Shown one piece after another: positions 39,707 through 49,413 of a DNA stretch of 64,000 nucleotides. The number at the start of each line of letters is the position of its first letter. Within the stretch, counting starts at the first letter, position 1. The translations under genes were made by a program, and so were the position numbers. The DNA comes from Providencia alcalifaciens DSM 30120 (GTDB lineage Bacteria > Pseudomonadota > Gammaproteobacteria > Enterobacterales > Enterobacteriaceae): positions 124,001-188,000 of the forward strand of contig NZ_ABXW01000052.1 in NCBI RefSeq assembly GCF_000173415.1. The letters run 5' to 3'. The notes beneath the pieces are model-generated. The model searched no databases, had not been told where the DNA came from, and saw only the letters and a list, made by a program, of their open reading frames with translations.

Positions 39707-41451
39707 TAGGGTTTCACCTCATCCGTTTGCAAGATACGACACAGGGAACGCAAGGTAAATTTAATGGCGGGTGAGACATCCCCTGTTTTTTCATACGAAT
39801 CAAACTCCGCATCCCCTTTTAGAGGCGCAAACTGATAAGCGTTTTGATGGTCAACGTTCATTTCTAAAATTTCTTTAAACAGGTCTTTTCTATCTAAATT
39901 GATAGAATATTTAGGCACTGTACCGTCACCGCGTCCCCCTTCATAATCCATTGAGGGCGTATTCTTCCACTTATCACTGGACTTGAGTAAAGTATACTCG
40001 CGCTTTTCTCCATAGTCGTCTGTCGCTCGGCTATCGTCAGACTCCCATAACCACGAGGTTTTATCCCGTAATTTCCACGTCACGGTCTCATCGGAACGGC
40101 GAGAATCTTTAGAGTCATTTTCATCAAAATACGCTCCATAAAATTGGTAAGTATTTTTATGATAGGCTCCGTCCATTTTTGTGATAAATGGTTCAACATC
40201 ATCAATCATAATCTTTTCATATTTTTTAAAATTACCATCAATAACACTCTGTTCCTTGTCTAAAATATCAGGCTCATACATCTGCCACCATGCTTTTTCC
40301 TTGAGGTAAATTTCGTTAAACGGGTCACCCTTTTTAGGTAGCAATAAATCAGTCACGCCATCAGAACTACCTTTTTCAATTCGCAGCCACGGCTGACCAT
40401 GATTATATTTCGGAGAAGGTAAGAGTTGCAGAGGTGCTGGAGATTGCGCTAATACCGACATGAGACGCGTTGCACTCATTCCCAGCACTAACCCCATCGG
40501 CATGGAGTGCTCCCCAATTTTCATCATTTTGTAAGCAGTTGGCGAACCTAAGTCCGGCATCACACCATGCACAATCCCCAGTATTTTATCTTTGTAGGGC
40601 GTTTCTAATAATTCGGAAGCGTAACGAGATACCAAGCCCCCCATCGAATGGGTCACTAGAATGACTTTTTCATGCCCTTCTTCAAAGGCGAGTCCATGCC
40701 CAATTCCTCCATTCTGTTTAGGGCGGTATAAATTTAAGACCTCATCAATGTATTTGCCGAGCTCTTGTGCAGACTGAGCGTTGTCTTGTAGCCAGTTATA
40801 ACCAAAAGCATGAAGTGGAAGCAGCAAATTACGGTATTTTCCCGCTTCACGAAATGAAAGGGGGTTGGTATCCACTGGCGTGAGGGGTCGATCTAAAATG
40901 AACTTGAACGTTGATTCTTGAGAAAAATAGGCCTCGGCTTCATCTGCCGTCGCGCATCCCTGACCTTTCGCTTTATTGTAATACTGTTCCCAAACCAGTA
41001 ATTCTTTCTGTAACTTGTCGAGTGGGTCTGCATACGAAAACTGCAATACACTTCCCCATCCTCTTTTCTGTCTTGAATTGGCAAAGTAAGTAGACTCGTT
41101 GTCATTTTTATCAACATCCTGAGTAGGGTCAGTTTCAGTTGTTTCAGGATCGAGTAATTTTTTCCTTTTATTTCCAGAGGTAAAAAGCCAACCGAGCGCA
41201 TCCCAAGCCATACCACCTGTACTTTTTCGAATACGCCAGATTGATTTTTTATCTTTTTTACTTCGTAAGTTAGATCCCATAATGCCAGGTAAAAAAATAA
41301 CCGGAACCACTTTAGTTGAAGGGAGATAACAATGCGCTTTGGCATTTTCAGATTGGTGTTTTAGCTGTAAGTCTTTCCAAACAGCACATTTGTTGTCATC
41401 AAATTCAGCGAAACAATGCTGAATATTTTCGCTTTGTTCATCCTGACTCAT
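39706..41451 (-). CDS. Lipase of the alpha/beta-hydrolase fold, probable type VI (Tle4-like) effector
   Basis: A 581-residue protein without signal peptide. The oxyanion segment is FLPGIMGSNL (53-62), the nucleophile is Ser269 in THSMGG (GxSxG type), and plausible partners are Asp509 (GRGDGTVP) and His535 (VDHQNAY). No PAAR, VgrG or Hcp domain is present, and no type VI structural gene is nearby. The missing signal peptide and coupling to a periplasmic lipoprotein fit export by a type VI system. A non-secreted lipase is the alternative. Confidence 0.72.
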   Translation of the reverse strand: MSQDEQSENIQHCFAEFDDNKCAVWKDLQLKHQSENAKAHCYLPSTKVVPVIFLPGIMGSNLRSKKDKKSIWRIRKSTGGMAWDALGWLFTSGNKRKKLLDPETTETDPTQDVDKNDNESTYFANSRQKRGWGSVLQFSYADPLDKLQKELLVWEQYYNKAKGQGCATADEAEAYFSQESTFKFILDRPLTPVDTNPLSFREAGKYRNLLLPLHAFGYNWLQDNAQSAQELGKYIDEVLNLYRPKQNGGIGHGLAFEEGHEKVILVTHSMGGLVSRYASELLETPYKDKILGIVHGVMPDLGSPTAYKMMKIGEHSMPMGLVLGMSATRLMSVLAQSPAPLQLLPSPKYNHGQPWLRIEKGSSDGVTDLLLPKKGDPFNEIYLKEKAWWQMYEPDILDKEQSVIDGNFKKYEKIMIDDVEPFITKMDGAYHKNTYQFYGAYFDENDSKDSRRSDETVTWKLRDKTSWLWESDDSRATDDYGEKREYTLLKSSDKWKNTPSMDYEGGRGDGTVPKYSINLDRKDLFKEILEMNVDHQNAYQFAPLKGDAEFDSYEKTGDVSPAIKFTLRSLCRILQTDEVKP

Positions 41452-41640
41452 AAGACATCCTTAAAATTTAGGTTATGTAACGGAGCATAACTCAAATAAT
41501 AAGGAACAACATTAGGAAAATGGGATAAATGCCTCGATTAACGTCATGAAACAAAGTTCATTCCCCCAATCCCCAATTTGATCAATCCTAAATAAAAATT
41601 ACTGGGTATGATAACCAGACAACAACAATAGGAGGCAATG

Positions 41641-41952
41641 ATGCAGGTGATTTTACAGGTTGATTTCCCATACCAAGGTCCATGGGGTGACGAGATGGCG
41701 GCGGCAATGGAAGGATTAGCGCAATCCATTAACCAAGAACCGGGATTTATTTGGAAGATTTGGACTGAAAACCAACAGACCCAACGGGCGGGGGGCATTT
41801 ACTTATTTGCTAACCAAGCCGATGCACAAGCGTATCTCGAAATGCACAGCGCACGACTCAAATCCTTTGGTGTACCTGAAGTCAGCGGGCAAATTTTTAG
41901 TGTGAATACCGCACTCAGCCAGCTGAACCAAGCGCAATTTATTCAAAAATAG
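41641..41952 (+). CDS. ydhR: YdhR-family monooxygenase-like protein
   Basis: A 103-residue dimeric ferredoxin-like protein. SINQEPGFIWKIWTE, AGGIYLFANQADAQAYLEMH and LSQLNQAQF match E. coli YdhR. The catalytic activity is not established; the fold resembles small aromatic monooxygenases. AGGAGG lies 5 bases before the ATG at 41641; the ATG at 41638 is too close. Confidence 0.87.
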   Translation: MQVILQVDFPYQGPWGDEMAAAMEGLAQSINQEPGFIWKIWTENQQTQRAGGIYLFANQADAQAYLEMHSARLKSFGVPEVSGQIFSVNTALSQLNQAQFIQK

Positions 41953-41960
41953 TTTCAATA

Positions 41961-41986
41961 GAGAGGGCATTTTTGCCCTCTCTTAT
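41961..41986. repeat. Hairpin repeat, copy 1 (left flank of the toxin-antitoxin module)
   Basis: 26 bases identical to 42608-42633. Internally palindromic: GAGAGGGCA and TGCCCTCTC around TTTT. It also serves as a terminator between convergent ydhR and the toxin gene. Confidence 0.9.
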
Positions 41987-41997
41987 CCCGTTAAAAT

Positions 41998-42291
41998 TTA
42001 CTCAGCAAAATCGAATCCATCGACATCCACAGATTGATGAATAACGCGGGCAATAAAAATAAATGGGGTTTGGGGCATGTAATAAATGGAATGTTTTTTA
42101 AACTCAAATCGCCTCATCCCTTCACATACCCAATGGCACTCTTTGCCTATCCATGGTGAGTTTGCCAGTAACTCAAACGTTTTTTTTAATTCATTGTGGT
42201 ATTTTTTCGCCTGATTAACACCAAACTGCCGTATTGTGTAACGAGCAATTTGATAAATATCCTCTTCCGCAACTTGGGAAAGTTTATACAT
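41998..42291 (-). CDS. ParE/RelE-family toxin
   Basis: A 97-residue basic protein with the ParE pattern VAEEDIYQIARYTIRQFGVNQAKKYHNEL, followed by FELLANSPWIGKE and R-rich FEFKKHSIYYM; ends RVIHQSVDVD. ParE toxins poison gyrase, RelE toxins cleave mRNA; the family pattern favours ParE. It overlaps the antitoxin gene by 8 bases and follows it, the usual order. Confidence 0.87.
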   Translation of the reverse strand: MYKLSQVAEEDIYQIARYTIRQFGVNQAKKYHNELKKTFELLANSPWIGKECHWVCEGMRRFEFKKHSIYYMPQTPFIFIARVIHQSVDVDGFDFAE

Positions 42292-42526
42292 TTAAATCCT
42301 TTTCTGCTCTGGCAAAAATGTCATCCATACTGCTTTCACTCTCAGGTGAATTCAGTCCATCCAATACCATTTTTCTTACATATTCAAGCCGTTGCTCTCT
42401 CTCTTCCATCATACGTAATGCGTCCCTTATCACTTCTGATGTATTGCCATAGCGACCAGACTGGATCATATCACCAATAAAACGGTTGAAGTGCTCCCCC
42501 AATGTTACACTTGTCACTCTCGCCAT
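42284..42526 (-). CDS. ParD-family antitoxin
   Basis: An 80-residue protein. The N-terminal ribbon-helix-helix includes TSVTLGEHFNRFIGDMI and GRYGNTSEVIRDALRMMEE; the acidic C-terminal tail (SPESESSMDDIFARAEKD) would bind the toxin. The start at 42526 (MARVTSV) fits the family; the open frame extends to 42541. It should neutralise the toxin and repress the promoter in the 80-base gap upstream. Confidence 0.88.
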   Translation of the reverse strand: MARVTSVTLGEHFNRFIGDMIQSGRYGNTSEVIRDALRMMEEREQRLEYVRKMVLDGLNSPESESSMDDIFARAEKDLNV

Positions 42527-42607
42527 AAATTCACCTACCATCGAATGGTATTACTCAGTCATACAACTATAGCAATGAATTTCTGTTGCTTCCAGCCAGT
42601 GAAAACT

Positions 42608-42633
42608 GAGAGGGCATTTTTGCCCTCTCTTAT
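42608..42633. repeat. Hairpin repeat, copy 2 (right flank of the toxin-antitoxin module)
   Basis: 26 bases identical to copy 1 at 41961-41986. It lies between the antitoxin promoter and the paaZ stop and probably terminates paaZ transcription. Confidence 0.9.
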
Positions 42634-42655
42634 GACTCAGCCCTCTCCCACAGCA

Positions 42656-44716
42656 TCAAAAATCCCCGTGGCGGCGCTCCACCAGCGTTAAAATACTGTA
42701 TAGCGCCACGATATCATTATGCTGATTAAACACTTGGACATCCCACTCGATAACCCCATTAGGCTTATCTTCGACTTTTTTCTGGGCTTTTTTGATCTTT
42801 TTCTTGCATGTTAAGCGCACTTGGATGGTATCGCCAATTTTTACTGGCTCGATAAAACGCAAGTTTTCCATCCCGTAGTTAGCGATAACAGGACCTACTC
42901 CTGCATCCACAAACAGCCCCGCCGCCGCTGATACCACAAAATAGCCGTGAGCAATGCGCTCGCCAAACATCGACTGCTCAGCGCCGAGTTTATCCACATG
43001 CACATAGAAATTATCCCCACTGAGACAGGCAAAATTCACAATATCCGCCTCAGTCACCGTGCGTCTCGCGGTCAGTAGCGTATCGCCAATCACTAACTCT
43101 TCGAAATATTTACGGAACGGATGCACCACATCGGCAATAGCTTCAGCGCCGCGCATCCACTGCTTGCTAATCGCGGTCAACATAGATGGGCTGCCTTGAA
43201 TCGCAGTGCGTTGCATATAATGTTTTACTGCTCGTAAACCGCCCAGCTCTTCACCTCCCCCAGCCCGACCGGGTCCACCGTGAACCAACATAGGCAAAGG
43301 CGAGCCATGCCCCGTAGACTCCGTTGATGCCGCCTCATTCAAAATCAGCATACGACCATGTACACGCGCTGCTGCACGGATCACCGTCTGTGCCACTTGG
43401 CTATCTGCCGTAATCAATGAGCCCACTAAGCTCCCACCACCGAGCGCTGCCAATTGCACCGCTTGCTCTAACTCGTCATAGCTCATTAATGTCGCCACGG
43501 GACCAAACGCCTCGGTTTCGTGTACTGCTTGATGCACAAATGGCTCAGCACAATACAGCAATGTCGGTGGGAAAAACGCCCCTTTCTCGCTATCGCCCCC
43601 CACCACCTGCATATTAGCAAAGCTACCACCGCACAGTCGTTCACAGCCATTGGCGAGCAGATAATTGACTTTGTCCTGCACATCTTGGCGCTGTTCAAGG
43701 TTAATCAATGCCCCCATTCGTACACCATCCACTGCCGGATCACCGACGGTCACACCCGATAGGCGTTTAAGTAGCGCTTGCTTCACATGCTCTAACTGAG
43801 ACTTAGGTACGATGATTCGCCGAATAGCAGTACATTTTTGCCCTGCCTTAGCCGTCATTTCGCGTGTCACTTCTTTGATGAATAACGCGAACTCAGGACT
43901 TTCTAACTGCACATCAGAACCTAAAATGGCACAGTTTAGTGAGTCCGCTTCCATCGTAAAAGGCACAGATTTTTGATTGATGCGCGGGTGAGATTTGAGT
44001 TTCTGCCCAGTACTCGCCGACCCCGTAAAAGTCACCACATCTTCGAAATCTAAGTGGTTAAACATATCCCCAACGCCGCCACAAATTAATTGAATCGCCC
44101 CTTCAGGAACCAATCCACTCTCAAGTATCAATGCCACCATTACTTGAGTCACTTGTGCAGAAGCTGTGGCAGGTTTGATGATGGCAGGCATCCCCGCTAA
44201 CCACGTTGGCGCCAATTTTTCTAACATACCCCAGCACGGAAAGTTGAACGCATTGATGTGCAAAGCCACGCCACGGCGCGACGTTAAAATATGGCGTGCG
44301 ACAAACTGCCCTTGCTTGGACAGCGGGATCATCTCATCTTCCGACCACACCGTATCATCTGGCAGTTCGCGGCTCGCCAGCCCTGCATAGGAAAATAGCG
44401 TGCCAATCCCCCCTTCAATATCCACCCAACTGTCTGATTTTGTTGCGCCTGTCTGAGCAGAGATAGCATATAACTCATCTTTATGAGCAAGTAAGTATCT
44501 GGCAACGGCTTTCAGCATCTCTCCACGCTGTTGGAATGTCAGATTCGCAAGCGCCTTACCCCCCACGTCACGCCCATATTGTAGGCTTTGCGCTAAAGGT
44601 AATTCCTCAGTTGTCACTGCATAGAGGGCTTCATTGGTTAACGCATGAAAAATCTTACGCCCTTCCCCAGCGCCAGTTGCCCACTTCCCCATGATGTAAC
44701 TTGTTAAATGTTGCAT
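42656..44716 (-). CDS. paaZ: Bifunctional oxepin-CoA hydrolase / 3-oxo-5,6-dehydrosuberyl-CoA semialdehyde dehydrogenase PaaZ
   Basis: A 686-residue fusion enzyme of phenylacetate breakdown. The N-terminal aldehyde dehydrogenase domain (about 1-520) has the active-site pattern [13 protein letters not shown] (catalytic Cys) and TMEADSLNC. The C-terminal R-specific hydratase (MaoC-like) domain (about 555-680) has [13 protein letters not shown] and [10 protein letters not shown]. It opens the oxepin ring and oxidises the aldehyde. The start at 44716 matches E. coli; the frame is open to 44752. Divergent from paaA. Confidence 0.95.
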   Translation of the reverse strand: MQHLTSYIMGKWATGAGEGRKIFHALTNEALYAVTTEELPLAQSLQYGRDVGGKALANLTFQQRGEMLKAVARYLLAHKDELYAISAQTGATKSDSWVDIEGGIGTLFSYAGLASRELPDDTVWSEDEMIPLSKQGQFVARHILTSRRGVALHINAFNFPCWGMLEKLAPTWLAGMPAIIKPATASAQVTQVMVALILESGLVPEGAIQLICGGVGDMFNHLDFEDVVTFTGSASTGQKLKSHPRINQKSVPFTMEADSLNCAILGSDVQLESPEFALFIKEVTREMTAKAGQKCTAIRRIIVPKSQLEHVKQALLKRLSGVTVGDPAVDGVRMGALINLEQRQDVQDKVNYLLANGCERLCGGSFANMQVVGGDSEKGAFFPPTLLYCAEPFVHQAVHETEAFGPVATLMSYDELEQAVQLAALGGGSLVGSLITADSQVAQTVIRAAARVHGRMLILNEAASTESTGHGSPLPMLVHGGPGRAGGGEELGGLRAVKHYMQRTAIQGSPSMLTAISKQWMRGAEAIADVVHPFRKYFEELVIGDTLLTARRTVTEADIVNFACLSGDNFYVHVDKLGAEQSMFGERIAHGYFVVSAAAGLFVDAGVGPVIANYGMENLRFIEPVKIGDTIQVRLTCKKKIKKAQKKVEDKPNGVIEWDVQVFNQHNDIVALYSILTLVERRHGDF

Positions 44717-45041
44717 ATTCCATCTCCAGAAAACGACAATAAACCATATCAATATGTTAAATATGTATCATATAAACAATCATAGATGCCAATTTAAATT
44801 TAACAAATAAAACACAAATAGACTTAATCCTAGGTATTATCAGCGGAATCAAGGAAAAACAGACCATTACATCAATTTGATTTAATTGAATATAATTTAA
44901 TTACTTGTGAGGTCACTCGCAAAAACCCTACAAACATCATTGATCTTATTGTTAACTATTCCTAGCATTAATGTTAAATAAATGTGTTCCATATTTTTTA
45001 ATTAAAAATATTTTTGTGAATCACTTTAATGGTGGATAACA
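44717..45041. promoter_or_regulatory. Divergent promoter region paaZ / paaA
   Basis: 325 AT-rich bases between two divergent paa transcripts. A candidate PaaX core (TGATTC on the minus strand, GAATCA at 45018-45023) lies about 20 bases before the paaA start. Match to the full PaaX consensus is only partial. CRP and IHF sites are expected from E. coli but were not confidently located. Confidence 0.45.
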
Positions 45042-45980
45042 ATGAGCAAGCAAAATCAAATCCTCTTCGATGCCAAAATCGAAGCCGATATCGCCATCGA
45101 GCCCAAAGATTGGATGCCCGATGCATACAGACAAAACCTCATTCGCCAGATTGGACAGCACGCCCACTCGGAAGTCATTGGCATGCTACCGGAAGCCAAC
45201 TGGCTCACTCGCGCGCCAACCTTGCGTCGTAAGACCGTTCTACTGGCAAAAATTCAAGATGAAGCGGGACATGGTTTATACCTCTACAGTGCCGCAGAAA
45301 CCTTAGGATGCTCCCGCCAAGACATCTACCAAAAGATGCTGGATGAAAAAATGAAATACTCCTCCATTTTCAACTATCCCACCCTTAGCTGGGCTGATAT
45401 CGGTGTGATTGGTTGGTTAGTTGATGGTGCAGCAATCGTCAACCAAGTGGCACTCTGCCGAGCCTCTTATGGACCTTATGCCCGTGCGATGGTGAAGATT
45501 TGCAAAGAAGAGAGTTTTCACCAACGCCAAGGTTATGAAGCTGTCATGGCACTAGCAGAAGGTACTCACGAGCAAAAAGTCATGCTGCAAGACTCTATCA
45601 ACCGATTTTGGTGGCCCGTGTTAATGATGTTTGGTCCCAACGATTCAGATTCCACTCATAGTGCGCAAAGCATGGCATGGAAAATCAAACGCTTTAGTAA
45701 CGATGAGCTCCGCCAAAAATTTGTGGATAACACCGTGCCACAGGTGGAAGCCCTCGGCATGACCATCCCTGACCCTGATTTGCATTGGGATGACGCACTC
45801 GGTCACTACCGGTTTGGTGAGATTGACTGGGAAGAGTTCTACCAAGTGCTGAAAGGCCAAGGGATCTGTAACCAAGAACGCCTTGATGCTAAGCGCAAAG
45901 GTTGGAAAGACGGAGCATGGGTAAGAGAAGGTGCGATGGCACACAACCAAAAGCAGACAGCTATCAAATCCGCCGCCTAG
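45042..45980 (+). CDS. paaA: 1,2-phenylacetyl-CoA epoxidase, catalytic subunit PaaA
   Basis: A 312-residue di-iron oxygenase subunit that with PaaBCDE epoxidises the ring of phenylacetyl-CoA. Iron ligands are in the carboxylate-rich helices ([17 protein letters not shown] and [13 protein letters not shown], both ExxH type). The C-terminal [11 protein letters not shown] is typical. First gene of the long paa operon; GGTGG precedes the ATG. Confidence 0.96.
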   Translation: MSKQNQILFDAKIEADIAIEPKDWMPDAYRQNLIRQIGQHAHSEVIGMLPEANWLTRAPTLRRKTVLLAKIQDEAGHGLYLYSAAETLGCSRQDIYQKMLDEKMKYSSIFNYPTLSWADIGVIGWLVDGAAIVNQVALCRASYGPYARAMVKICKEESFHQRQGYEAVMALAEGTHEQKVMLQDSINRFWWPVLMMFGPNDSDSTHSAQSMAWKIKRFSNDELRQKFVDNTVPQVEALGMTIPDPDLHWDDALGHYRFGEIDWEEFYQVLKGQGICNQERLDAKRKGWKDGAWVREGAMAHNQKQTAIKSAA

Positions 45981-45999
45981 CCGCTAAAAGGAAAACACC

Positions 46000-46287
46000 A
46001 TGAATAATCAAGATTGGCCACTGTATGAAGTATTTGTACGTAGCAAACAAGGTCTCGCTCATCGTCATGTCGGTAGCCTACACGCTACAGACGATCAAAT
46101 GGCGCTAGAGAATGCCCGTGATGTTTACACCCGCCGCAGTGAAGGTTGCTCCATTTGGGTCGTCAAAGCTGCCCATTTGGTCGCATCTCAACCTGATGAA
46201 AAAGATCAATTTTTTGACCCTGCGGATAGCAAGGTTTACCGCCACCCGACCTTTTACACCATCCCTGATGGCATCAAAAACATGTAA
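46000..46287 (+). CDS. paaB: 1,2-phenylacetyl-CoA epoxidase subunit PaaB
   Basis: A 95-residue small structural subunit of the epoxidase. YEVFVRSKQGLAHRHVGSLHA, ALENARDVYTRRSEGCSIWVV and the closing KVYRHPTFYTIPDGIKNM match PaaB. It starts 19 bases after paaA. Confidence 0.95.
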   Translation: MNNQDWPLYEVFVRSKQGLAHRHVGSLHATDDQMALENARDVYTRRSEGCSIWVVKAAHLVASQPDEKDQFFDPADSKVYRHPTFYTIPDGIKNM

Positions 46288-46297
46288 GGAGCTTGAA

Positions 46298-47056
46298 ATG
46301 ACCGAAAAACAGCAGCTCCACCATTATGTTTTACGCCTCGGAGACACTCCACTGATTCTGGCACAGCGCCTGTGCGAATGGTGTGGTCATGCACCTGAAA
46401 TCGAAATTGACCTTGCGCTGTCCAACATCGGCTTAGATTTACTGGGGCAAGCGCGCAATTTCCTCAGCTATGCCGCGGAACTCAAAGGTGCTGGTAATAA
46501 CGAAGATACGCTTGCCTATCTACGCGATGAACGTGAATTCAGTAACTTGCTGTTAGTTGAACAACCTAACGACGGTTTCAATGATACCCTCGTGCGCCAA
46601 TTTTTTATCGATGCTTATCATGTGCCTCTGTATCGCGCACTCACCCAAAGTAGCGATCCACAGCTGGCCGCTATTGCTGAAAAATCACTCAAAGAAGCGT
46701 TGTACCACTTGCGCTTTAGCCGCGGCTGGATGATTCGTTTAGGGGATGGCACCCCATTGAGCCAACAAAAAATCCAGCAATCCGTCGATCGCTTATGGCG
46801 CTTTACGGGCGAGTTGTTTCATGCCGATGACATTGAAATCACCTTAAGTGATGCAGGTATCGCCGTCGACCCCCGTGCACTGCAAGACATTTGGCTAAAT
46901 ACCGTGAATGAAACCTTTGAAGCCGCCACTCTCAGCCTACCTGAGCAAGCTGCTTATCGATTAGGTGGCAAACAAGGCAGCCACACTGAGCACCTCGGTT
47001 TAATTCTCACGCAGCTGCAATTTGTCCAACGTGCCTACCCTCATAGCCAGTGGTGA
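46298..47056 (+). CDS. paaC: 1,2-phenylacetyl-CoA epoxidase structural subunit PaaC
   Basis: A 252-residue ferritin-like subunit paralogous to PaaA but structural. LILAQRLCEWCGHAPEIEIDLALSNIGLDLLGQARNFLSYAAEL matches the family in its visible landmarks (LCEWCGHAPEIE; NIGLDLLGQARN). The start at 46298 has AAGGAG upstream; the longer open frame to 46112 overlaps paaB and is rejected. Confidence 0.95.
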   Translation: MTEKQQLHHYVLRLGDTPLILAQRLCEWCGHAPEIEIDLALSNIGLDLLGQARNFLSYAAELKGAGNNEDTLAYLRDEREFSNLLLVEQPNDGFNDTLVRQFFIDAYHVPLYRALTQSSDPQLAAIAEKSLKEALYHLRFSRGWMIRLGDGTPLSQQKIQQSVDRLWRFTGELFHADDIEITLSDAGIAVDPRALQDIWLNTVNETFEAATLSLPEQAAYRLGGKQGSHTEHLGLILTQLQFVQRAYPHSQW

Positions 47057-47061
47057 CAATC

Positions 47062-47562
47062 ATGGAACAGAGAATGCAACTTCAATCTCCCGATATTCAT
47101 CAGATCTGGCAGCAGCTTCAGCAGATCCCTGATCCTGAATTGCCTGCTCTGTCTATTACTGATCTTGGCATGGTTCGCCATGTGATACCCACCGAGCAAG
47201 GCTGGCAAGTCGGGTTTACCCCAACCTACTCTGGCTGCCCTGCTACCGAATTTTTAATCAATGAAATCAAAGAGGTTCTTGATAACGCAGGTTTCCAGCA
47301 TGTGAATGTTGACGTGATTTTAACACCAGCATGGACCACGGACTGGATGAGTCAAGATGCGAAAAGGCGCTTACGTGAATTTGGGATTGCTCCTCCGCAA
47401 GGTGTTGCTTGTGAACACCCTGAGCATACCGACACGATTTGCTGCCCTCGTTGCAACAGCGAACAGACAGAAAAGATTAGCGAGTTCGGCTCCACCGCTT
47501 GCAAAGCACTGTATCGCTGCAATGAATGCTTAGAACCGTTTGATTACTTTAAATGTATTTAA
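47062..47562 (+). CDS. paaD: PaaD, assembly factor of the phenylacetyl-CoA epoxidase
   Basis: A 166-residue protein with an N-terminal MIP18/DUF59 domain (IPDPELPALSITDLGMVRHV; YSGCPATEF) and a C-terminal Cys set (CCPRCNSEQ; CNECLEPF) that may bind zinc or Fe-S. It is thought to mature the epoxidase iron centres. The start at 47062 is chosen; a GTG at 47050 overlaps paaC. The stop of paaC is 5 bases upstream. Confidence 0.92.
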   Translation: MEQRMQLQSPDIHQIWQQLQQIPDPELPALSITDLGMVRHVIPTEQGWQVGFTPTYSGCPATEFLINEIKEVLDNAGFQHVNVDVILTPAWTTDWMSQDAKRRLREFGIAPPQGVACEHPEHTDTICCPRCNSEQTEKISEFGSTACKALYRCNECLEPFDYFKCI

Positions 47563-47572
47563 GGGCACACTC

Positions 47573-48628
47573 ATGACTGTCTTTCACCGTTTAAGTATTG
47601 CCGCTATTGACCGTGACACGCCAGATACCGTGGCGGTCACTTTTCATATTCCTGAACTATTGCGGGAGCAATACCGTTATCGCCCTGGTCAGCATTTAAC
47701 GTTAAAAGCCGCGATTAATGGTGAGAACCTCCGCCGCTGTTATTCTATTTGCAGTGCACCTGATGAAAATGAACTCAAAATTGGTGTTAAAGCTATCTAT
47801 GAAGGCCGGTTTTCTAACTTTATCAACCAACAACTGAATGTTGGCGATAGCTTAGAGGTGATGGTTCCTCAAGGGCAATTTGGGTATCAACCAGATAGCC
47901 AGCAAAATGGGGACTATTTAGCGGTTGCCGCTGGCTCTGGCATTACTCCGCTGTTATCGATTATCAAAGCCACTTTACAAACCGAGACAGACAGCCACTT
48001 TGTGCTGATTTACGGTAATCGCACTAGCCGCTCGGTCATGTTTAAAGAAGCCATAGCGGATTTAAAAAACCGCTTTGCCACCCGCTTTCAAGTGCTGTAC
48101 CTATTCAGCCAAGAGCCACAAGAAAGTGCATTGCTCAGTGGGCGTATTGATGCTCAGCAGCTCACTGCATTGGGAAAATCCCTACTCAACTTTAACCAAT
48201 TCAACCGCGCTTTTATTTGTGGTCCTGAATCCATGATGGATGAAGTACAAACCACGCTCGTTCACCACGGTATGGCGCAAGAACGTGTACATACCGAACG
48301 TTTTAACACCACAGGGGCAAAATTTAAGCCCAGCGTCGTCACCAGCGAAAGCCGCCAAGTTACCCTCCAGTTAGATGGACGTATCTTAAACATCGATATG
48401 GATGGGCAAGATGACAGCATCCTTGATGCCGCATTACGCCAAGGTGCCGACCTACCTTATGCCTGCAAAGGCGGTGTTTGCGCAACCTGTAAATGCAAAC
48501 TGCGCTCAGGTGAGGTGGAAATGGGTGTGAATTACAGCCTCGAACCCGACCAAATTGCCGCAGGTTATATCCTCAGTTGCCAGTCATGGCCTAAGGGGGA
48601 TGGTGTGGTTTTGGACTTTGATGTGTAA
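47573..48628 (+). CDS. paaE: 1,2-phenylacetyl-CoA epoxidase reductase subunit PaaE
   Basis: A 351-residue electron-transfer protein. The ferredoxin reductase part has the FAD pattern RRCYSICSAP and the NAD(P) pattern VAAGSGITPLLSI. The C-terminal plant-type [2Fe-2S] domain has ligands in YACKGGVCATCKCKL and a final Cys in LSCQSWP. It passes electrons from NADPH to PaaA. The start at 47573 (MTVFHRLS) fits the family. Confidence 0.95.
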   Translation: MTVFHRLSIAAIDRDTPDTVAVTFHIPELLREQYRYRPGQHLTLKAAINGENLRRCYSICSAPDENELKIGVKAIYEGRFSNFINQQLNVGDSLEVMVPQGQFGYQPDSQQNGDYLAVAAGSGITPLLSIIKATLQTETDSHFVLIYGNRTSRSVMFKEAIADLKNRFATRFQVLYLFSQEPQESALLSGRIDAQQLTALGKSLLNFNQFNRAFICGPESMMDEVQTTLVHHGMAQERVHTERFNTTGAKFKPSVVTSESRQVTLQLDGRILNIDMDGQDDSILDAALRQGADLPYACKGGVCATCKCKLRSGEVEMGVNYSLEPDQIAAGYILSCQSWPKGDGVVLDFDV

Positions 48629-48637
48629 GGGCGCACC

Positions 48638-49411
48638 ATGGAAAATAATTGGATTTTATCGCAACAACATCACCGCGTTTTGACACTGACGATTAATCGC
48701 CCCGATGTGCGCAATGCATTGAGTACACCGTGCCTTGAGTTACTGGTTAAACATCTTGAACATGCGCAAATCGATGACAATATCGGCGCTATCGTCATCA
48801 CGGGCAACCCGCGTTTCTTTGCAGCAGGGGCTGATCTTAAAGAACTTCAGCAGCAAACCGTTGCCAGCGCTATCACGGATAAACGCCCACAAGTTTGGCG
48901 TCGCTTTGCGCAAATCAGCAAACCGATTATTTGTGCCGCCAACGGCTACGCGTTAGGCGCGGGATTCGAATTGCTGCTTGCCAGCGACATCATTATTGCG
49001 GGGGAATCCGCACGTTTTGGTCTGCCTGAAATTACCCTTGGGCTCATCCCCGGAGCCGGCGGAACCCAGCGTCTTATCCGCGCAGTGGGTAAGTCCCTCG
49101 CCATGCAAATGGTACTGACGGGAGAAACCATTAGTGCTCAACAAGCGCAACAAGCCGGACTCATCAGCGAAGTGTGTGTGGACGCTCTCACTCTCGAACG
49201 TGCTCAAACCATCGCCAAACGCATTGCAGGGCATGCGCCTTTAGCCGTAAACGCCGCCAAAGCTGCGCTAGTGAGCGCCCAAGAATCTCACCTGACCGAA
49301 GGCTTAAAACTGGAGCGCCAATACTTTGTCAGCCTTGCGGGTACTGACGATCGCCAAGAGGGGATCGCCGCCTTTTTCGAAAAACGATCCCCGCAATTTA
49401 CAGGACGCTAA
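48638..49411 (+). CDS. paaF: 2,3-dehydroadipyl-CoA hydratase PaaF
   Basis: A 257-residue crotonase-fold enzyme. ADLKEL (CoA-binding loop), ALGAGFELLLASD and GLPEITLGLIPGAGGTQRL, with the catalytic Glu pair, match enoyl-CoA hydratases. It hydrates 2,3-dehydroadipyl-CoA late in the pathway. It lies 9 bases after paaE and 2 bases before paaG. Confidence 0.93.
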   Translation: MENNWILSQQHHRVLTLTINRPDVRNALSTPCLELLVKHLEHAQIDDNIGAIVITGNPRFFAAGADLKELQQQTVASAITDKRPQVWRRFAQISKPIICAANGYALGAGFELLLASDIIIAGESARFGLPEITLGLIPGAGGTQRLIRAVGKSLAMQMVLTGETISAQQAQQAGLISEVCVDALTLERAQTIAKRIAGHAPLAVNAAKAALVSAQESHLTEGLKLERQYFVSLAGTDDRQEGIAAFFEKRSPQFTGR

Positions 49412-49413
49412 TC

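Noticed and set aside
38630-41451. Full type VI secretion cluster
   Set aside because: Only the lipase and immunity-like genes are present; no tss, hcp, vgrG or paar gene was found on either side.
46112-46297. Extended N-terminus of PaaC overlapping paaB
   Set aside because: The ATG at 46298 has AAGGAG upstream and matches the family start; the extension is out-of-frame paaB sequence.
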